Of a stretch of 64,000 bases of DNA, positions 1 to 18,105 are shown piece after piece. The DNA lies in NCBI RefSeq assembly GCF_016859285.1, contig NC_053414.1:24209517-24273516 (forward strand), given 5' to 3'. A program made the position numbers and the translations under genes. Source of the stretch: Xiphias gladius. Taxonomy: Eukaryota > Chordata > Actinopteri > Istiophoriformes > Xiphiidae. Positions within the stretch are counted from its first letter, which is position 1. Every line of letters starts with the position of its first letter. The notes beneath the pieces are model-generated. The model did no database searches, was not told the DNA's origin, and worked only from the letters and a program-made list of their open reading frames with translations.

Positions 1-78
1 TTGGTCCTATGTATGCAAAGAAATTCACATGTGTACAGACTTGTAAACATAGATTTGTACGCATGTATTTTACAATAC

Positions 79-848
79 CATGCAGCAGAGTGTAGAACAG
101 AGCTGGTCAAGGCTGCACGGAGATGTCAGCAGCAGCACTTTGTACTGCAGCGTCCATGGCAGCTTGTCGAGAACAAGCTTCAGCACCTTCCAGTCTGTCT
201 CCTGCAAGAGAAAAACAAACCAACAAATGTCTGACATCTTCAGGAATAACAGGGAAATCAGTGTATGTGTGTGTGCGTGCCTGTGTGTACCATCTTGAGG
301 CACTGCAGGAGGACAATGAAGGCAGGTGCATAGGGGAGGTAGGCTGAGCGTATCGAGGCTGTTGATGGGGGAGGAGCAGTGGGGGGAGCTGGGCTACTAG
401 CAGGAGGAGATGCTGAACCTGGCGGCTTCTTTTCACTGACTCGCTTCTCTGGCTCGCTGAAACAACAAAACACATATTAAATAGTTTTCTTATCATTTAA
501 TTGACTGAATTATAATGAGAAAAACAGCTGCAGGTAAGAGCTGTGGCACTAGGTGTTATGTGTGCATCCTCACCCTGTGTCACAATAGCAGTAAGGGCTG
601 AACCTCATGGCCCCATCTTTGTTGGGGACTCCGAGACGGTGAAGAGAGTCTGCACGCATCATCAGGAAGAAGTCAAACACCTGAGGAAGAGAGAAAGTTC
701 AAAGGCATGGTAGATGGACAGCACGTCTATAGCGCTTTTCTAGTTTCGTCGACCACTCAAAGCTCTTTACACTACATGCCACATTCACCCATTCACAAAC
801 ACATTCATACAGCGCTTTTCTATTAATACAGAGCTTTTTAAAACACAC

Positions 849-922
<74 letters not shown>

Positions 923-3900
923 TACATCATGGGGTTCAATATCTTTCCGAAGGACAATTCAACATGCGGACTGGAGGAGCAGGGGATCGAACCGCCGACC
1001 TTCCGGTTAGTGAACGACCCGCTCTACCTCCTGAACGACAGCCGCCAAAGTACATTGCAGATGCAGTAAGAGATACACAAATAGGCACAGAAAAATCCAT
1101 TACCCCTACCTGTAGTCTAATACTGGAGGCAATAGGTGAACAGTACTTGTTCTTGTAGTGAAGCTGCAGGTGGCTGATAAGCAACTCATAAACACGGCTA
1201 GCGTGGCTGGCTGGTAGGCTGTAAAGCTTGCTCTACGAGAAGAGAGAAAGAAGAAGGTTCTTACCAGATTCAATGACAATTTTCAAACATTTTTTAATTG
1301 TTTTAATTGCTGTTTTTTTTCCCCCCGTAACTTTATAATCTCAAGTTAAAAGATAAAAAATCAAGAAGTTGACCATCATCAATAGTTAAGATATTTATTA
1401 TCGTCCTTCCTGCTACATTTACAAACATTATTTTTTAAATTTAAAATGTTTGTAAATACAGTATGAAAACATGTTAAGTTTATAAGAGAACAAAAATAGT
1501 GTCCTTATCATCATTTTTTTTTTTTTTTTTTTTAAAATAACTTATCATCAGCAGTCTTAAAGAATAACAAAACTAGGTTCTCTCTCAGGAAAACTTCTGA
1601 CTGCTGTTTCTCTGCTAGGTGTGTTCAGAAGTGTGCCATGTTGCACCTGTAACCACGCCAAACTGTGATGTCATGGCGGACTGACATAGCCTGGAGTACA
1701 CTTCTACATCACTGCAGCAAGGTGAGAAGTTAAACCAGTGAAGGTTAAAAAAAGAAAAAGATTTTCAGCTCCTGTTCTTTAATGTCACTTTGGTGAATCT
1801 AGCCCTCAATATCTACTTAATATCTAAATAGTGTAAATAGTTTGTACTCTACCTGCAGGATTTCCAGCAAGCCCAGTATAGCAGTCCTGACGTCCTCCAT
1901 AGGAGACTCTGCTGTGGGGTCTCTCTCAGAAACCTCCAGGGGCCCTGCACACACCAGAGAGCGACTGGCCACCTAAGAAGAACAAACACTGGAATTATCT
2001 TACCTTGGCTAAAATGGAGAGAACAGAAGGGTAAAAGTGAGATTGTGTACCCGCTCAATGATGTCCAGCAGGCTGGTGAAGTGGTGTGTGTTACAGCCCT
2101 CAGCGAGGTCCACCAGTAGCTGGGTGGCCTGTTTTCTGACGGCCAAGTCCCGGTCTTCAGCTATCCCACTAAGCTGGGGGATCACCACCATTTCAATCAA
2201 CTCATCCTAGAACAAGTCAACGAAGAAACAACCGAACGAGTTTAATTTTGAGGAATTTTTTATGATCTATTCATCTGAGAGAAGCGCGTCAACACAAACA
2301 TTAAAAAAACGCACATCAGTGCACAACAGCAAAACAGGTAAACAGGAATTTTACAGATATGTAAAATTGTACAGATATGTATCGCAACAGTGGAGTGTGC
2401 ATACAGAGTGGTTGACAGTGAACTTGACAGTTAATACGGATGCAAATGTGCATGTGCGCATGTATGTGAGCATACAGACCTCGTACAGCTGTCGGTTGGT
2501 ACTGAGAACGAAGGACAGGATGTGAAGCACTTTGATCCTTATCACACTGCGAGTCTCGGTCCTTTCAGAGAGACAGTGGGATAAAAGAGATGGACAGGTA
2601 AGATTACGATACAGACGAGACAGGGATCGAGGTTATGATTAACAAAGAGGGACACAAAGAAACTACCAAAACCTGGCCACTGACATATTAGATATCTTGA
2701 CCATCCTATGTGTGTGTTTGCGCATCCTACCTGAAGAATTTCTCCATGAGGCGGTGAAGGCTCTGGATCCAGCCGTCCTTGGCTGGCTGGATAGACTGGG
2801 CCCTGTATGAGATGAGGGTCAGCACTGAGGCATCCTGTCACACACAGAAGCAAGAGTAAGATTAAAAAGGAAGCAGCAGTATGTAAGAGAACTAAATGAC
2901 AAGACAGGATGGCACAGAGAGAGACAGATATTGAAAAAGAACTAACAGGTCTCTTGTCAGCACATTTCTCCACCAGGCTAAAGAACTTCTCTGTGGAGCC
3001 ATGGTAACCGTTCTGCTCATACAGCTCCTCTACTGTGGTCAACAGCTCATAGACGATGGCCTTCAACTCTGCACTGCCTATTGTCTGTGAAGACAGATGA
3101 GAAAAAGCCACTTGGTCATATAAGAACTGGTGTTTTAATGTATGAGTGTGTCTGTGTGTGCGCACATGGCAGTATGTACTTGTTTGTACCTGGATTTGCT
3201 GCAAAAGTCGCTCTATGATGCCCAGCAGGATGTCCCAGGTGACAACCTGCAGCTCCTTGCCGTATTTCTTGATCAGTCTGGTGATGGAGAGGACGATTTC
3301 ATAGGACACCACCTCATTGGCACACGACATGGCCTGAGTGGCAGAGGTCAGACACCAACAGTCACGGCAACTGATTTTTTAAATTTATACTGTCAAGTTT
3401 TTCAGAATACCCTCTTTTCAGTATTTTCTCATGTATCTTTACTCGTTATTTGTCAATCTCAGCTCTTCTAAATCCTTAGAACTGAAGACGGGGCAACAAC
3501 TGAAAGTCCCGCTGGATACCTCTTGAGAGAAAACAAATATAGTATTACTTACACTGATGCCACACACTTTTGCACTATTCTGAAAGTTCAAAATTGTATG
3601 ATTTTTAGTTAACAATATTATAGGTAAACAATTAATCAATAAATTGTTAAGTTGCTCAAGAAAATGCATCGGCAACAAAAATGAACATCCCAAAAATTCT
3701 TTGGCTCAAAATATTCATATTTATTGTTTGGGTTTTTTTTTTTTTCTGTGATAGTAAACTGAACATCTTTGGGTTTAGACAAAACAGTAAGTTTTAATAT
3801 GTCACCTTGAGCATCAGCAAATTATGATGGGAATTTTTCAACATTTTGTGATATTTCTTAGACCAAATGATTAATTGAGAAAATATTAATCAGATTATTG

Positions 3901-6900
3901 ATGATGAACACATCCATTAATGCGACCCCAGGCAATGCAGTGGGTTGTATAATAAAAACAAAACAGTTTTGTGACTTTTTTTCTGCCAATTATGCATTAA
4001 TTCTGTTTTTGTGTAATTTAAGTAATAAGATTATTTTGACCACAATACCATAATTGGATATTAGATTTCACTGTTAAGCACATGCCTACTAGGAAATAAT
4101 GCATGTACTGTGTGTGTACGTGTGTTACCTTGTAGAAAGATGGTAGAACCAATGTGGGGGTGTTTTTGAGGGCGGGGAGTCTGTGTGCACCCCAGAGTGC
4201 CATTCCAACAAAAAATACAGCTCCTCTCAACAATGGTGCATCCTCCATGTACACCCTGGTGCAGATTGCAGGTGGTTAGAGCCACACTCATAAACAGGAT
4301 AACCATATCCTCTCCACAAATAATATATGTTTATTAATGCACCACACGTTCAGAAATATGTTTAAACTTCTTAAACCTGCGACAATACCTCTCCTCCATG
4401 ATGCGACACATCGTGTAAATAGCGCTGTGACCGAGGTGAGTTCCCAACACCTTCCTCATCAACTACAGAAGCAGAGAGCAGTACAACAAGAGAGAACAAC
4501 AACAGAGGGAGAGAAAAAAAAAAAAAAAAATCAGAAGACGCAATTATGAATTGTGCTCCATCATATCAGACTCGTTAGAGAACAGGTAAATGAGTGTGTG
4601 TAAAGTGTGTGTGTGTGTGTGTGTGTGTATGTACATGTATATGTGTTCTTTTCTCACCTTCCAGCAGGACTCACAAAACTCCTTGACATTGACTGTACGG
4701 CAAAGTGTGATGATGAAGACGGTGAGAGAGTCTGAGGGCAGGCAGTTGTAACACACCACTGCATCCAGGACTTGTAGTGCTACCTGGACACAACATACAC
4801 AACCACACAGACTATGACACACTTATGGTGCATACGGCCGCAGATCAGCATCAAAGACTTGCAGTCCAATTTTTGTTGGTTTTGAATACAAACCAACTAT
4901 GTTAATTATTTTTACATAGTATTTGGAATAAACAATACAAAGTAGCAAAAAAACCTCTAGGAGGTTCATAAATTCAAGATTGAAGTAGGTGTCACTAAAT
5001 TGGCAATGTTAATTTTTCAGTTAATGGGTACTGATGATGTTTACACGATCGTCATTTGTTTACAATAAAGCCGTTTGCATTTTTCAAGGTATTAACAAGA
5101 GGAAAGTACAGTTAATTAAAAATCTGTTACACCAGACTGCCAGTTGATTGTTTAAAATTAAGCATCCTATGTTCACCTTTAAAAAAAATCCTCTTATGTT
5201 GTCTTGTTTGTTATATCAATGTAAATGTAAAATGCAAGTTCCTGTTTTCCTACTGTGGGTTAAATGTAAAGGTTAAATGCAATAAGCACTACATGAGTCA
5301 TTAATGCTGTTGCAAATTATGAAACACAGTGTATCTTCAATATTTCTGCAAGCTTCACATAGGTAAACTGTTCACTGACATTGGCACTTTAAAGCATTCA
5401 GGATGCTCCAAAACCTGGAGATAACTGTTAATGTAAACATGTTACTGCACATTGGTAAGGACGGCCCACAAACTAACACTCTATTAACATTTGAGAATCA
5501 GAGAAAGACTGATGAAATAAGACTGCTTCCCTCTGTGCCTGCAGCTTTCTTAAAGTACAGTCTGCTATGGCAACATGGTTCCTATAAATATACATTTAGC
5601 AAACACTGTCTGCTTATCACATGGTGATAGGCCCCACTCAAGCTCTGCATCATTTACTGTAAGATGATATGTTTTTTTTTCCTGACTATGAAAAAAGATT
5701 GGCAGTTTTTACATTTACCTGATTATGTAGGTCTACTAGATATGGTGGCTTTGGATTGAGATAACTGAAGAAACTTGTTGCACTGCAGTTACAGCTGCTC
5801 GAGTTCAACAAGTAAAGCAAAGTAAAAACAAATACCCACCTCAATATCTGTTGAGGATGTTGTTCTATTGCACAGGAGACAGATTTTCCTGCAGAGAGCA
5901 GAACAGAGCAAGCAAAAAAAACAAAACAAAAAAAAGTTACAGACATTTCCCAAATAAGAGAAAAACAAAACTGTGTATATCTCTTTGGCTGTCCTACTTA
6001 CTGGACCATGATGGAGACATTTTGGTCCAAGTAGCAGCTGTTGAACTTCACCAGATTTACGAGAACGTGGAGAAAGTCAGAGGTGAGACCTATGTCCATC
6101 CACAGGAGGACAAAGCGTGCTGGGGGAGAGGAGAAAAGAGAACAGAAAAAACATACCAGTAAATAAGGTGTGTAACAGACCATTCGTGCCTTTACAAGTT
6201 ATAATTACAAACAGTATTTGTCAGCTACAACAAAGGGTTCAAATCTTCATAATAATCATCATTACTCTGCCCAAACTGCAGATACATTGGTAAGAAACAA
6301 ACTGCAAAATTAAAAGAAAAACTACAGTAAGGGAACGGAGATCACAAGTTGAAACTAATCCGCTGAGACATAACAAAGACAATTAGTATGAAGTGTTTGC
6401 AAGTCAGTTTAAAGTCTGTATTTGTTCTGCATTTGACATAATTGAAATCCAGATTTTCAATCCTGAATCCAAGTTATACAATTACAATTCATAACAAAAA
6501 CGATTCTGCTGGTTAACCAGACAATAACCAGGTGTAGTTTTAAAAGTGCTTTAATATTTTTCCATGGAGTTTTACCTATGTCCTCCTCCAGGTACGTGAT
6601 GTCTTTTCCATTTTCCGTTAAGGCCTTGAAGACTTCCAGCCTATCGGAGAGGTCTTCGTTGCATGGTTGGTAGTCTCTGATCACCTTGAAAAAGTAGGCT
6701 CTCAGAGGGCCGAGTCGCTCGCCCTTCACATAAACAATGAATATGTCTGACAAATGACAAAAACTATATTTGCATTTAGGAGCTGCTTGTTTGTGTGCAT
6801 TGTGTACCTGTCCCTGTATAATGGCCCTCAGAAGCTGCAGGACAGCATGTCTGGCCTCAGGTGGCTGCTCTGGAGTCAGCATGTCCTCCACAGCTTTCCA

Positions 6901-7419
6901 TACTGCCTCTACTGCATGCTGAAAAACACACACACACACATATATATATGCACACACGGTTTAACAAAGACAGATGATTGCATGTACTGCTGTATTACAA
7001 TATGACAGCCGGAGCAGACTCACCTCCTCAAATTTTTTCGTTTTGGCAAGATCACAGACATGGTTCATCATGCGAACACGGTTGCTCAGACCGCAGTCTG
7101 GGTGGAGCTCCTGAAAGACATAAAGTGAAGAGTAAGGCCACCCAAAACATGATGGGAAAAAATTATAAAGCTTGGTGAGTTTGAGTGTGTGTGTGTGTGT
7201 GTGTGAGAGAAAGTGCACAGTCTCTTCTGCACACCCTGATGATGTCAGCCGTGATGATAAACTCTGATGGTTTGGTGTCACTCTGTTTGCTCGGTGGGCG
7301 CGGCGGTCCCAGCCCAAAGATCCCCTTCACCTTGTCCTTGAGACTCTCCTTGCTTGGTTGTTTATTCATGGCCCGGGCTGGAGCAGTGATAGACTGCACA
7401 GGCTGGGACAGATGGCTGT
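79..7419 (-). CDS. tsc2: Tuberin (TSC2), N-terminal part, 19 exons
   Basis: Tuberin pairs with hamartin (TSC1) and acts as a GTPase-activating protein for Rheb, which switches off mTORC1. Exons in transcript order: 7235-7419 (ATG 7367-7369), 7024-7110, 6808-6918, 6576-6723, 6002-6119, 5840-5888, 4658-4783, 4389-4462, 4129-4255, 3190-3333, 2947-3084, 2731-2834, 2480-2561, 2051-2206, 1853-1972, 1110-1232, 574-680, 291-456 and 79-201. All junctions are GT-AG and the phases join without a break, giving residues 1-746. Landmarks matching vertebrate tuberin include [45 protein letters not shown] and [10 protein letters not shown]. This is the HEAT-like, TSC1-binding half. The Rap/Ran-GAP domain lies beyond the left edge, so the gene is partial only because of the window. 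Exon 291-456 carries a Pro/Ser/Ala-rich insert. The start is the only ATG in its exon that opens this frame. Confidence 0.95.
720..1052 (-). mobile_element. tRNA-derived SINE with a CA-repeat in its body
   Basis: On the minus strand, about 1047 down to 975 reads as a tRNA-like head. It has a B-box GGTTCGATCCC (complement of 983-993) and an A-box-like stretch opposite 1019-1040. The body down to about 720 contains two copies of an AGCGCTTTTCTA motif (729-740 and 811-822) and a 78-base CA tract. It lies in a tsc2 intron. The arrangement is typical of abundant teleost SINEs, but the family name was not checked. Confidence 0.75.
843..920. repeat. CA microsatellite
   Basis: The tract is about 39 CA units with one early interruption. 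It sits inside the SINE-like copy in a tsc2 intron. Confidence 0.95.
3608..3910 (+). repeat. Dispersed MITE-like repeat, copy A
   Basis: The AT-rich element is bounded by short AATTAATC-like motifs. It contains AAACTGAACATCTTTGGGTT and ends ACCAAATGATTAATTGAG plus ATTGATGATGAA. The same ordered motifs occur on the opposite strand at about 22050-22425 and in part elsewhere in the window. It has no coding capacity and lies in a tsc2 intron. I infer a MITE or other nonautonomous element. Confidence 0.65.
4784..5839 (-). other. tsc2 intron of about 1 kb, no feature recognised
   Basis: This intron lies between two tsc2 coding exons. It is AT-rich, and I see no additional exon, RNA gene or clear mobile element in it. 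Confidence 0.6.
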
Positions 7420-8647
7420 CTAAAGAAACAGTAACACAAGTTTAAAAATTTTTGCAACAGCCATCACAGTTAGCTTTGATTATGCAAAAACCTAATACCC
7501 AAGGGGGGTTATTCCGTGGGTGATAAAATAAATGCATTTAATAGATACTGAATATATATGTTTTCTTCTTTGTTGTCTTTCTGTAATTCTTTGGCTTTTG
7601 GACAGTGTGAGATTGCTATTCGGATGTCATCTTATGCATGGTGGAATAAGCTTCACATTTATGATGAGTATTGGTAATTTTGCCTTTTGCCTTATTGACC
7701 TATTGTCTATTTCTAATCTTTTGAGTATGAAGTTTTTCTAGAGTTCTTAAGTAGACATCATGATTTTCACCTGGAAATAATTAACCTCGGTAGTTAGCCA
7801 CCCAGATGTTGACACATCAGTGTCAGTCAGACAATGACGACCTTAACAACTGACACAGTCATTACATACTGTATGTCACATTGGTGGGTTTACTCATTTT
7901 CTATGACACCAAATTTTTTATTACAGTAAAGTGTATTTATTTTTTTATGTTAGTAGAAGTGATCTTTGGCACAAGTGAGATGGCCCACTTTCACCATACA
8001 ACACTGAGGAAAACACTAAATTTGCCTTTTTGACTCATTTACATGAAAGGCAATTGGTGTAAGTCCACAGATATTTTTGAACCTGGCCAAATAAACCCCA
8101 AACTAGTGTAGTGACGAAGTGGAGGCGGCTCATTGGGAATTTTCTGTCCTGGGATTTTCCATTTATAGCAGTTATGAACTGTGTATTCTTCACTGCGCAT
8201 TGATGCATCAGGATGGCAGTGCAGTTGAAGTTTTTAAGTTTAGAGTCCCAGCCCATAAATGTGTAAACCCGGTTTTCTGAGGGGTTTTTTGTTTTGTTTT
8301 TTGTTTTTTGTTGGGGGGGGGCAGGTTTGAAGAATTTTCTGTCATGTGGACTTGACAGAGACAGAGGGGAGGGGAGGGGAGGTGAGCAGACAGACAACGA
8401 CTGTTCTGTTTCAATCCAACAACAACAACTACAGCGGTGCAAGGTAGCCTCTGACCAGAGCAAATTCTATCTGTGAACATTACATAAACAAGGCATAAAC
8501 AAGGCATGATCAGGAGAAATGCACAATGGCGCTAGTGAACCATTAGCGACGCTTTACATTGCCTGTCATATACTAGCTTTCCTCTGTGGCATTCAAGGTC
8601 TGGTAGCTTAAAAACAACGCCTCCCCCTTCTCCCCCTCTCCCCTCAC

Positions 8648-8960
8648 CTTGCTAAGGTTGAGTCGCTTTCGTTTTCGCTTTCATTCGGTCACAGCTTCGT
8701 CCATATGCCGCCAACCGAGCCGTCTGCATCTGTGCATCGATATGACTCTGTATATGCAGCTCAAAGCTTGCTCTCGTTTAAGCCCAGTCCTCCACTCTTC
8801 AACCGGATGGCACACCAATACTGTGACCGGGGTACTTCCTACAAAAACACGTTTGCCGAGCTCGCTGATGGGAAATGCAGTTGTAAGCGAGCTGAACCTA
8901 CAACGCCAAGCTAAAGCCCGTTTGTTAGTCTGGTTTTCTGTGATATGACAAATTAAAGCA
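8648..8960 (-). other. tsc2: Candidate noncoding first exon and promoter of tsc2
   Basis: The first coding exon of tsc2 begins with a splice acceptor upstream of the ATG, so a noncoding exon must lie at higher coordinates. On the minus strand a strong donor (AAG then GTGAGG) ends at 8648. The DNA behind it, to about 9.1 kb, is richer in CG than its surroundings. The 5' boundary is a guess, and there is no coding support. Confidence 0.3.
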
Positions 8961-9064
8961 AAACGTCTAAAAGTAAGAGCTGTTCTTTCCCCAAAGGGCC
9001 CGTAATACTGTCTAACAGTCCAATGATAGAGTTCATATATATTTACTGAATTACTGAAACCCAA

Positions 9065-9313
9065 CGTTACCCAAAGGAAAAGTTGGCTAGCAGCTAGCTA
9101 AACCAGCTGACGATGATGAAGTTGGTTCCTTATTGGATTATTTATTTATTTATTTATTTATTTTTGTATACTATTGCTGATGTTAATGTGGGTGTTTACC
9201 CTCCTTTTCTTTCCCCTCTGCTCTGGATCCAACATCTCTTTTTTTAAAATCTTTATTTAAAACTAAAAATTAAATGTACTTGATTATATAAACACGTGGA
9301 TAAGTTGTGAATG

Positions 9314-9375
<62 letters not shown>

Positions 9376-11340
9376 TTATATATAATGCCTTGTTCACTGA
9401 TGACACCCACCTCTTTATTGTATTTATTGTATTTTCACCGTATATCCTTTGTGACCGATACTGAAAGTTTGTGTAAGACACCTATAAAATATAGTTCTTT
9501 AGAATATTTTGTTTTGAATCCATATGTAGTAGAAACTTTTTTTTTTTTTTAACTTTTTGACATGTTACACATGCTTTTAAAGGACTCTTGCTCTCCCCTA
9601 TAGTTTTGTCAACCTTTTTCACCCACCTTATACCCGAAATAAAATGAGTGTTTGATTGAGAAGATCCTGACACATATCAAATGCAATTAGATGATTAAAA
9701 TGTCCAGCAGTTGGTGGAAACATTGCTAATAAACTCACTAGCTGTGATCCCAGTGTGCAGGTTGTCTTTGTATTGCAGCTTTATGGGATTTGCTGACTGC
9801 CTGTCAGTTTATACACTGCAAATGTTGGCGGTTTACTGGCATAACAATATACTGTATGAGGGCCTTTGAAAATGGATGTATGTCCACATTTAAGCTCAAC
9901 ATTAATTTGTTTGTGTTTTAATTTCTTTTTTTTTGTTTTGTTTCTCTTCGAAGAGCAGACCAGATGTTTTGATTATAATCCAAACAGTACATCAAAAAAT
10001 TCAAATACCTGGACAGAGCATTAGCCTCTCTTTTTATTGCTATGATATTGATGAAACTGCTTGTAAATTAACCAAAAAAAAAGGCTGTAATTTTAGGAAG
10101 ACATTAAAAGTGTTTTATAATAGTTTGAAAGAAAGACGGTGAAACTGTGGTAGAAGTAAGAAACAGGATAATGTTATAAAATTCGAAGAGCAGCAGGTGT
10201 TATTAAGTGTAGTTTACCCGCAAAAGCTGAGGTGAAGAACAATTTTTGTCTAGACTGATATACAGATGCACAGGACTGACAATACAATATTAAAAATAGG
10301 AACACACAGCTCATGAAAGATATTACATTAAATGAATCTGAGGCCTTAGATAAAATAATTTTAAATTATGGTATTTCAAAGAGAAGTTCAGGAGATCTGT
10401 TATTTACTTACGTTTCAATATCTTAGATTTTTGTAAAAGCTTAGCTTTTGAATTACAATCTACGCTGCAAACCTGTCGCTGACGAAGTTTATATCTGTTT
10501 ATTGAGGTCCTCCCTATTTTCTACAGCTACAAGTCATTCTCGTTCAAAACACACTCTTGATTAACCGACTAATCCTAAATTGTCAAAAGTATGGAAACTA
10601 GTGAAAAAGGCCCACTATAATTTCTCACAATCCAAGTTGACATCTTTGTGAAGATATTTAGTTTACAACCATGTATGAAAAAGAAAAGTATCAAATCCTC
10701 ACATCTGCGAAACTGTGATGAGCAAAATTTGGGCAGTTTTGTGTAAAAGGTGACTAAAACAAATTATCAATTCAATTATGAATATAGCTGCCGATTAATT
10801 TTCTGTTGCTCGAACAAATCAATTAATCAACCAATTGTTGCAGCTCTACATCCTTAAGCACATTTTTACAATTAAAATAATTGAAAGCAGGTGTGTAGCA
10901 AGCAAGAAGCCCTTTCTTTTTAGCCCTTTTTAAGTTTTATTATTGTCAGTTTCTTATTATCAACATAAATACATAAAATGTCATTGAATTTTGGCCATAT
11001 TGGCCACCCCTAAACTCTATGATATCAACTATTCTATAATCTAATAATTATGAGAAGTTCAAAAATAAATATCTTCGTATCTGGTAGTTATAGTTAAGTT
11101 TTCATACATTTATAAAGCATATTCATTTTAAATAGTAACTTGGAGCTACTAGTAGCCTATAATCTCATGATAGCCTACTTGTTGCGGTCTTATTTGGAAT
11201 AGCTGAGCCTCAAATATTTTTTATTTTTTAATTATCCATTATTTGTTACTTACTGATATGAAATTATTTATTATTCAAGCGAGGTGTTCCAACTTTTCTG
11301 CTCCCCTGGTGACTAGCAAACTGCGAATGAGAAGCCAACT
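9065..11340. other. Intergenic stretch between tsc2 and nthl1
   Basis: This AT-rich DNA between two head-to-head genes shows no credible gene. It holds a TA microsatellite (9318-9372), several homopolymer runs and a fragment of the dispersed AATTAATC-type repeat near 10770-10855. Confidence 0.6.
9318..9372. repeat. TA microsatellite
   Basis: About 27 uninterrupted TA units lie between tsc2 and nthl1. Confidence 0.95.
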
Positions 11341-11408
11341 TCGGCTTCGCCCAAATACCTCACGTCCGCTGCGGTACGGGGCTCTGTTATGTCGTCCCGT
11401 GTTTCATA
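11300..11408 (+). promoter_or_regulatory. nthl1: nthl1 promoter/5' UTR region, CG-rich
   Basis: The bases before the nthl1 ATG change from AT-rich to CG-rich, and this continues through exon 1 to about 11620, as at many vertebrate housekeeping promoters. No TATA box is evident. The transcription start cannot be placed from sequence alone. Confidence 0.45.
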
Positions 11409-15719
<4,311 letters not shown>

Positions 15720-15905
15720 TTCAGTCATCACATGAGTTGTTGTCTGAGCTGTGACCAGATGTTGCACACAGAGACACATTAACTGAAAACAAGCATACAA
15801 GCTAAATATTGTGAATACTGTTCATTTACAATTCATATGAGACTAAATATTTTTGTACTGTTAGTGCCTTAGTTTATTTACCAAATAAAAAATAGATGTA
15901 CTGAA
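15720..15905 (+). terminator. nthl1: nthl1 3' UTR with poly(A) signal
   Basis: AATAAA at 15884-15889 lies about 165 bases after the nthl1 stop codon, an ordinary spacing for a cleavage and polyadenylation site. Confidence 0.7.
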
Positions 15906-18105
15906 ACTGGATGTAAAGGTCATTCATTTCACGTCATCGATTCCAATAAGAGCGAGTTTGCATGTTGTTTATCGAGGAAAAATAGCAAGAAAATAAACTT
16001 AAAAAATGATGTTATTTCAGTGCATCAAGAGTAAACTCATTTATGTTTGTGTTGTACGCAAGTATTACTATTTTAATAGCTAAGTCCTCCATAAACATTG
16101 TACCTTAACCAAATACACAACATACAAAGACAGTAAGTAGTCTAGATAATCTCTCTCTCATGAAAGCGGGTTGTATTAGTTTAGTAACATGGCTGATGAC
16201 ATCTTGCCCTAAACTGTGAAATATTGAGTCGAAAGAACCAAACACTGTTAACGTTATCATTTTGGTTCAAACACAGAATCTTTGTGTAATAACACAATTG
16301 AGTCTGTGCAGCCAGCCTCTTGGCTACTGCTTTAGATGTGTGACAACTTCAACATACCTGACAGAATTGCATGCAGAGTGCTTGCTGCTACTCGGCAGCC
16401 CTTCTGAAAGGATACATTCAGAATTTTTCAAGCCTTTCTTAAAACAGCAGTCAGGTGCTGATATATGAACACCGCAACAGGTTTTGCTTGCTGTAACCAT
16501 TCCTCCGGTTCTCACTGGCCATTGAAACATCCCTTTCTAATGCGCTTACAGTGTAAGTGAATCCACAGTCTTCATTCTGTGCAAAAATATATTCCAGCAT
16601 TGAAAAATAAATACCTACTCTGTTATGTAATAGTTATGAACTTGGATTTTCCGTGAACCCTTGTACAATAAGCACATTATTTATGGCAGAGACTTTCACT
16701 ACAGCTCTAGCACTTGTCAGGTATAATACTTTCCCCACAGAGTTAGAGGCAGGTTTTAGCAGCAAAAGCACAGGTGTGATTAATAACAACAAAGACTTAT
16801 CAGGTGCATCTGCTTCAGGGCACCTGGTACTGTGCGTTTGTCTGACTGCCATGTCTCGCTGGGACACTTAAATGGAACGGAGCCATTGTTAATGTCATTA
16901 GATATAACTGTGTTCATCTTCTGATTTGTGATCACAGATACACTGGACTGAAGCCACTGTAAAATGTTAGACATGCACACATTTGTGGCAGCACGCTCTA
17001 GTTTTTAATCTGGTTATTTAGGTAATTCAGTTGTTTGGCTTTGGTTTTTAAATTGTTTGGATGTGCTTAAGGAAGGGAGGCCTGACTGAGCACTGGCATT
17101 CGCAAACATTTGCAACGAGCTGGCAGGTAGCCTGCTGTTAACCATTAAGCAGCTGACGGAGTGCCTTGCTCAAAAGCGGCTGACAAGTAGTGACCCAGAG
17201 GCAATCATTTTATAGTTCACCCCTTGTATGTGGAGCTGGTGTATTGCCCAAGGGCACATCAGCAGCGTTGAGGACTGACTTGAAAGGCATTCATCCGGCT
17301 GTAGGGGAGCCAAACGGCCATCTTCACAAATATTTGCCTCGTGCACGTCTCGTCTTTCCTGATCTGAATATCAATAACACGCGCCCTTGCACTTAGTTGT
17401 CCATCATTTCACGGGACACTCCTTTACAGCGGCCCCTGTACGCCTGCGCCACCACATCACGAGGACGAGGGAAATCGCAGCCGTCCCTTTATTGATCTCT
17501 GGTGAAGATTAGGTTCGAAGGCGGATAAGGAAAATTTCCGTTCTCAGGTCACAGCCGGTCTGGTTTCACCTCCACCCCCCGGGGGAAGCTTCTGTTTATA
17601 GTTTTCTGACGCGTCAGGTGTGCGCTGAGCGGGGGCGTAGTGGCATCTGTTGTTGACGCCTCTTCACTCTCTCACCTGGTCGGACAGGAAGACACAAGCC
17701 CAGCTGACGAGGAGAATTAAGTGTTACGTGCGAGGAACGGCTTTTCTAATCTCTGATCTCTGGGATTATTCCTCCAGTGGACGGGATTCAGCCCCTGTCC
17801 GTGGTTTTTGGCCACTATTTTACGCACACTGCGCGCCGTTTTAGTGCGGTCAAGCTTGCGCCCTTGCCATTTGCATGATGGATTAAACCCTCAATAGTTT
17901 AAACCTAGATTTGGGTTTGTTCTCTCTGAACAATTGTGGATTATTAATGGACTCGCACCATGCTAAATGATGATGATCTTTTGGTCAGTGAAGCGCGCAG
18001 CCGTACATTGGATTAAGGAGCCGAGATTTTCCGCAGCGCTTGGACCACGCACCTGTTTATTCTCCTGAGACACTCGGACCTGTTTTCCTGTTTTGACGCG
18101 CTGGG
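15906..18105. other. Intergenic stretch and 5' region of slc9a3r2
   Basis: No additional gene was recognised. From about 17400 to 18105 the DNA becomes CG-richer and probably holds the promoter and 5' UTR of slc9a3r2. The 17100-17290 stretch looks like a degenerate repeat but was not identified. Confidence 0.5.

Noticed and set aside
983-1047. A functional tRNA gene
   Set aside because: The tRNA-like head is diverged and fused to a SINE body, so it is a retroposon head and not a tRNA gene.
8681-9064. 127-residue minus-strand open frame near the candidate tsc2 first exon
   Set aside because: It begins from a weak context, has no domain and does not splice into the tsc2 frame.
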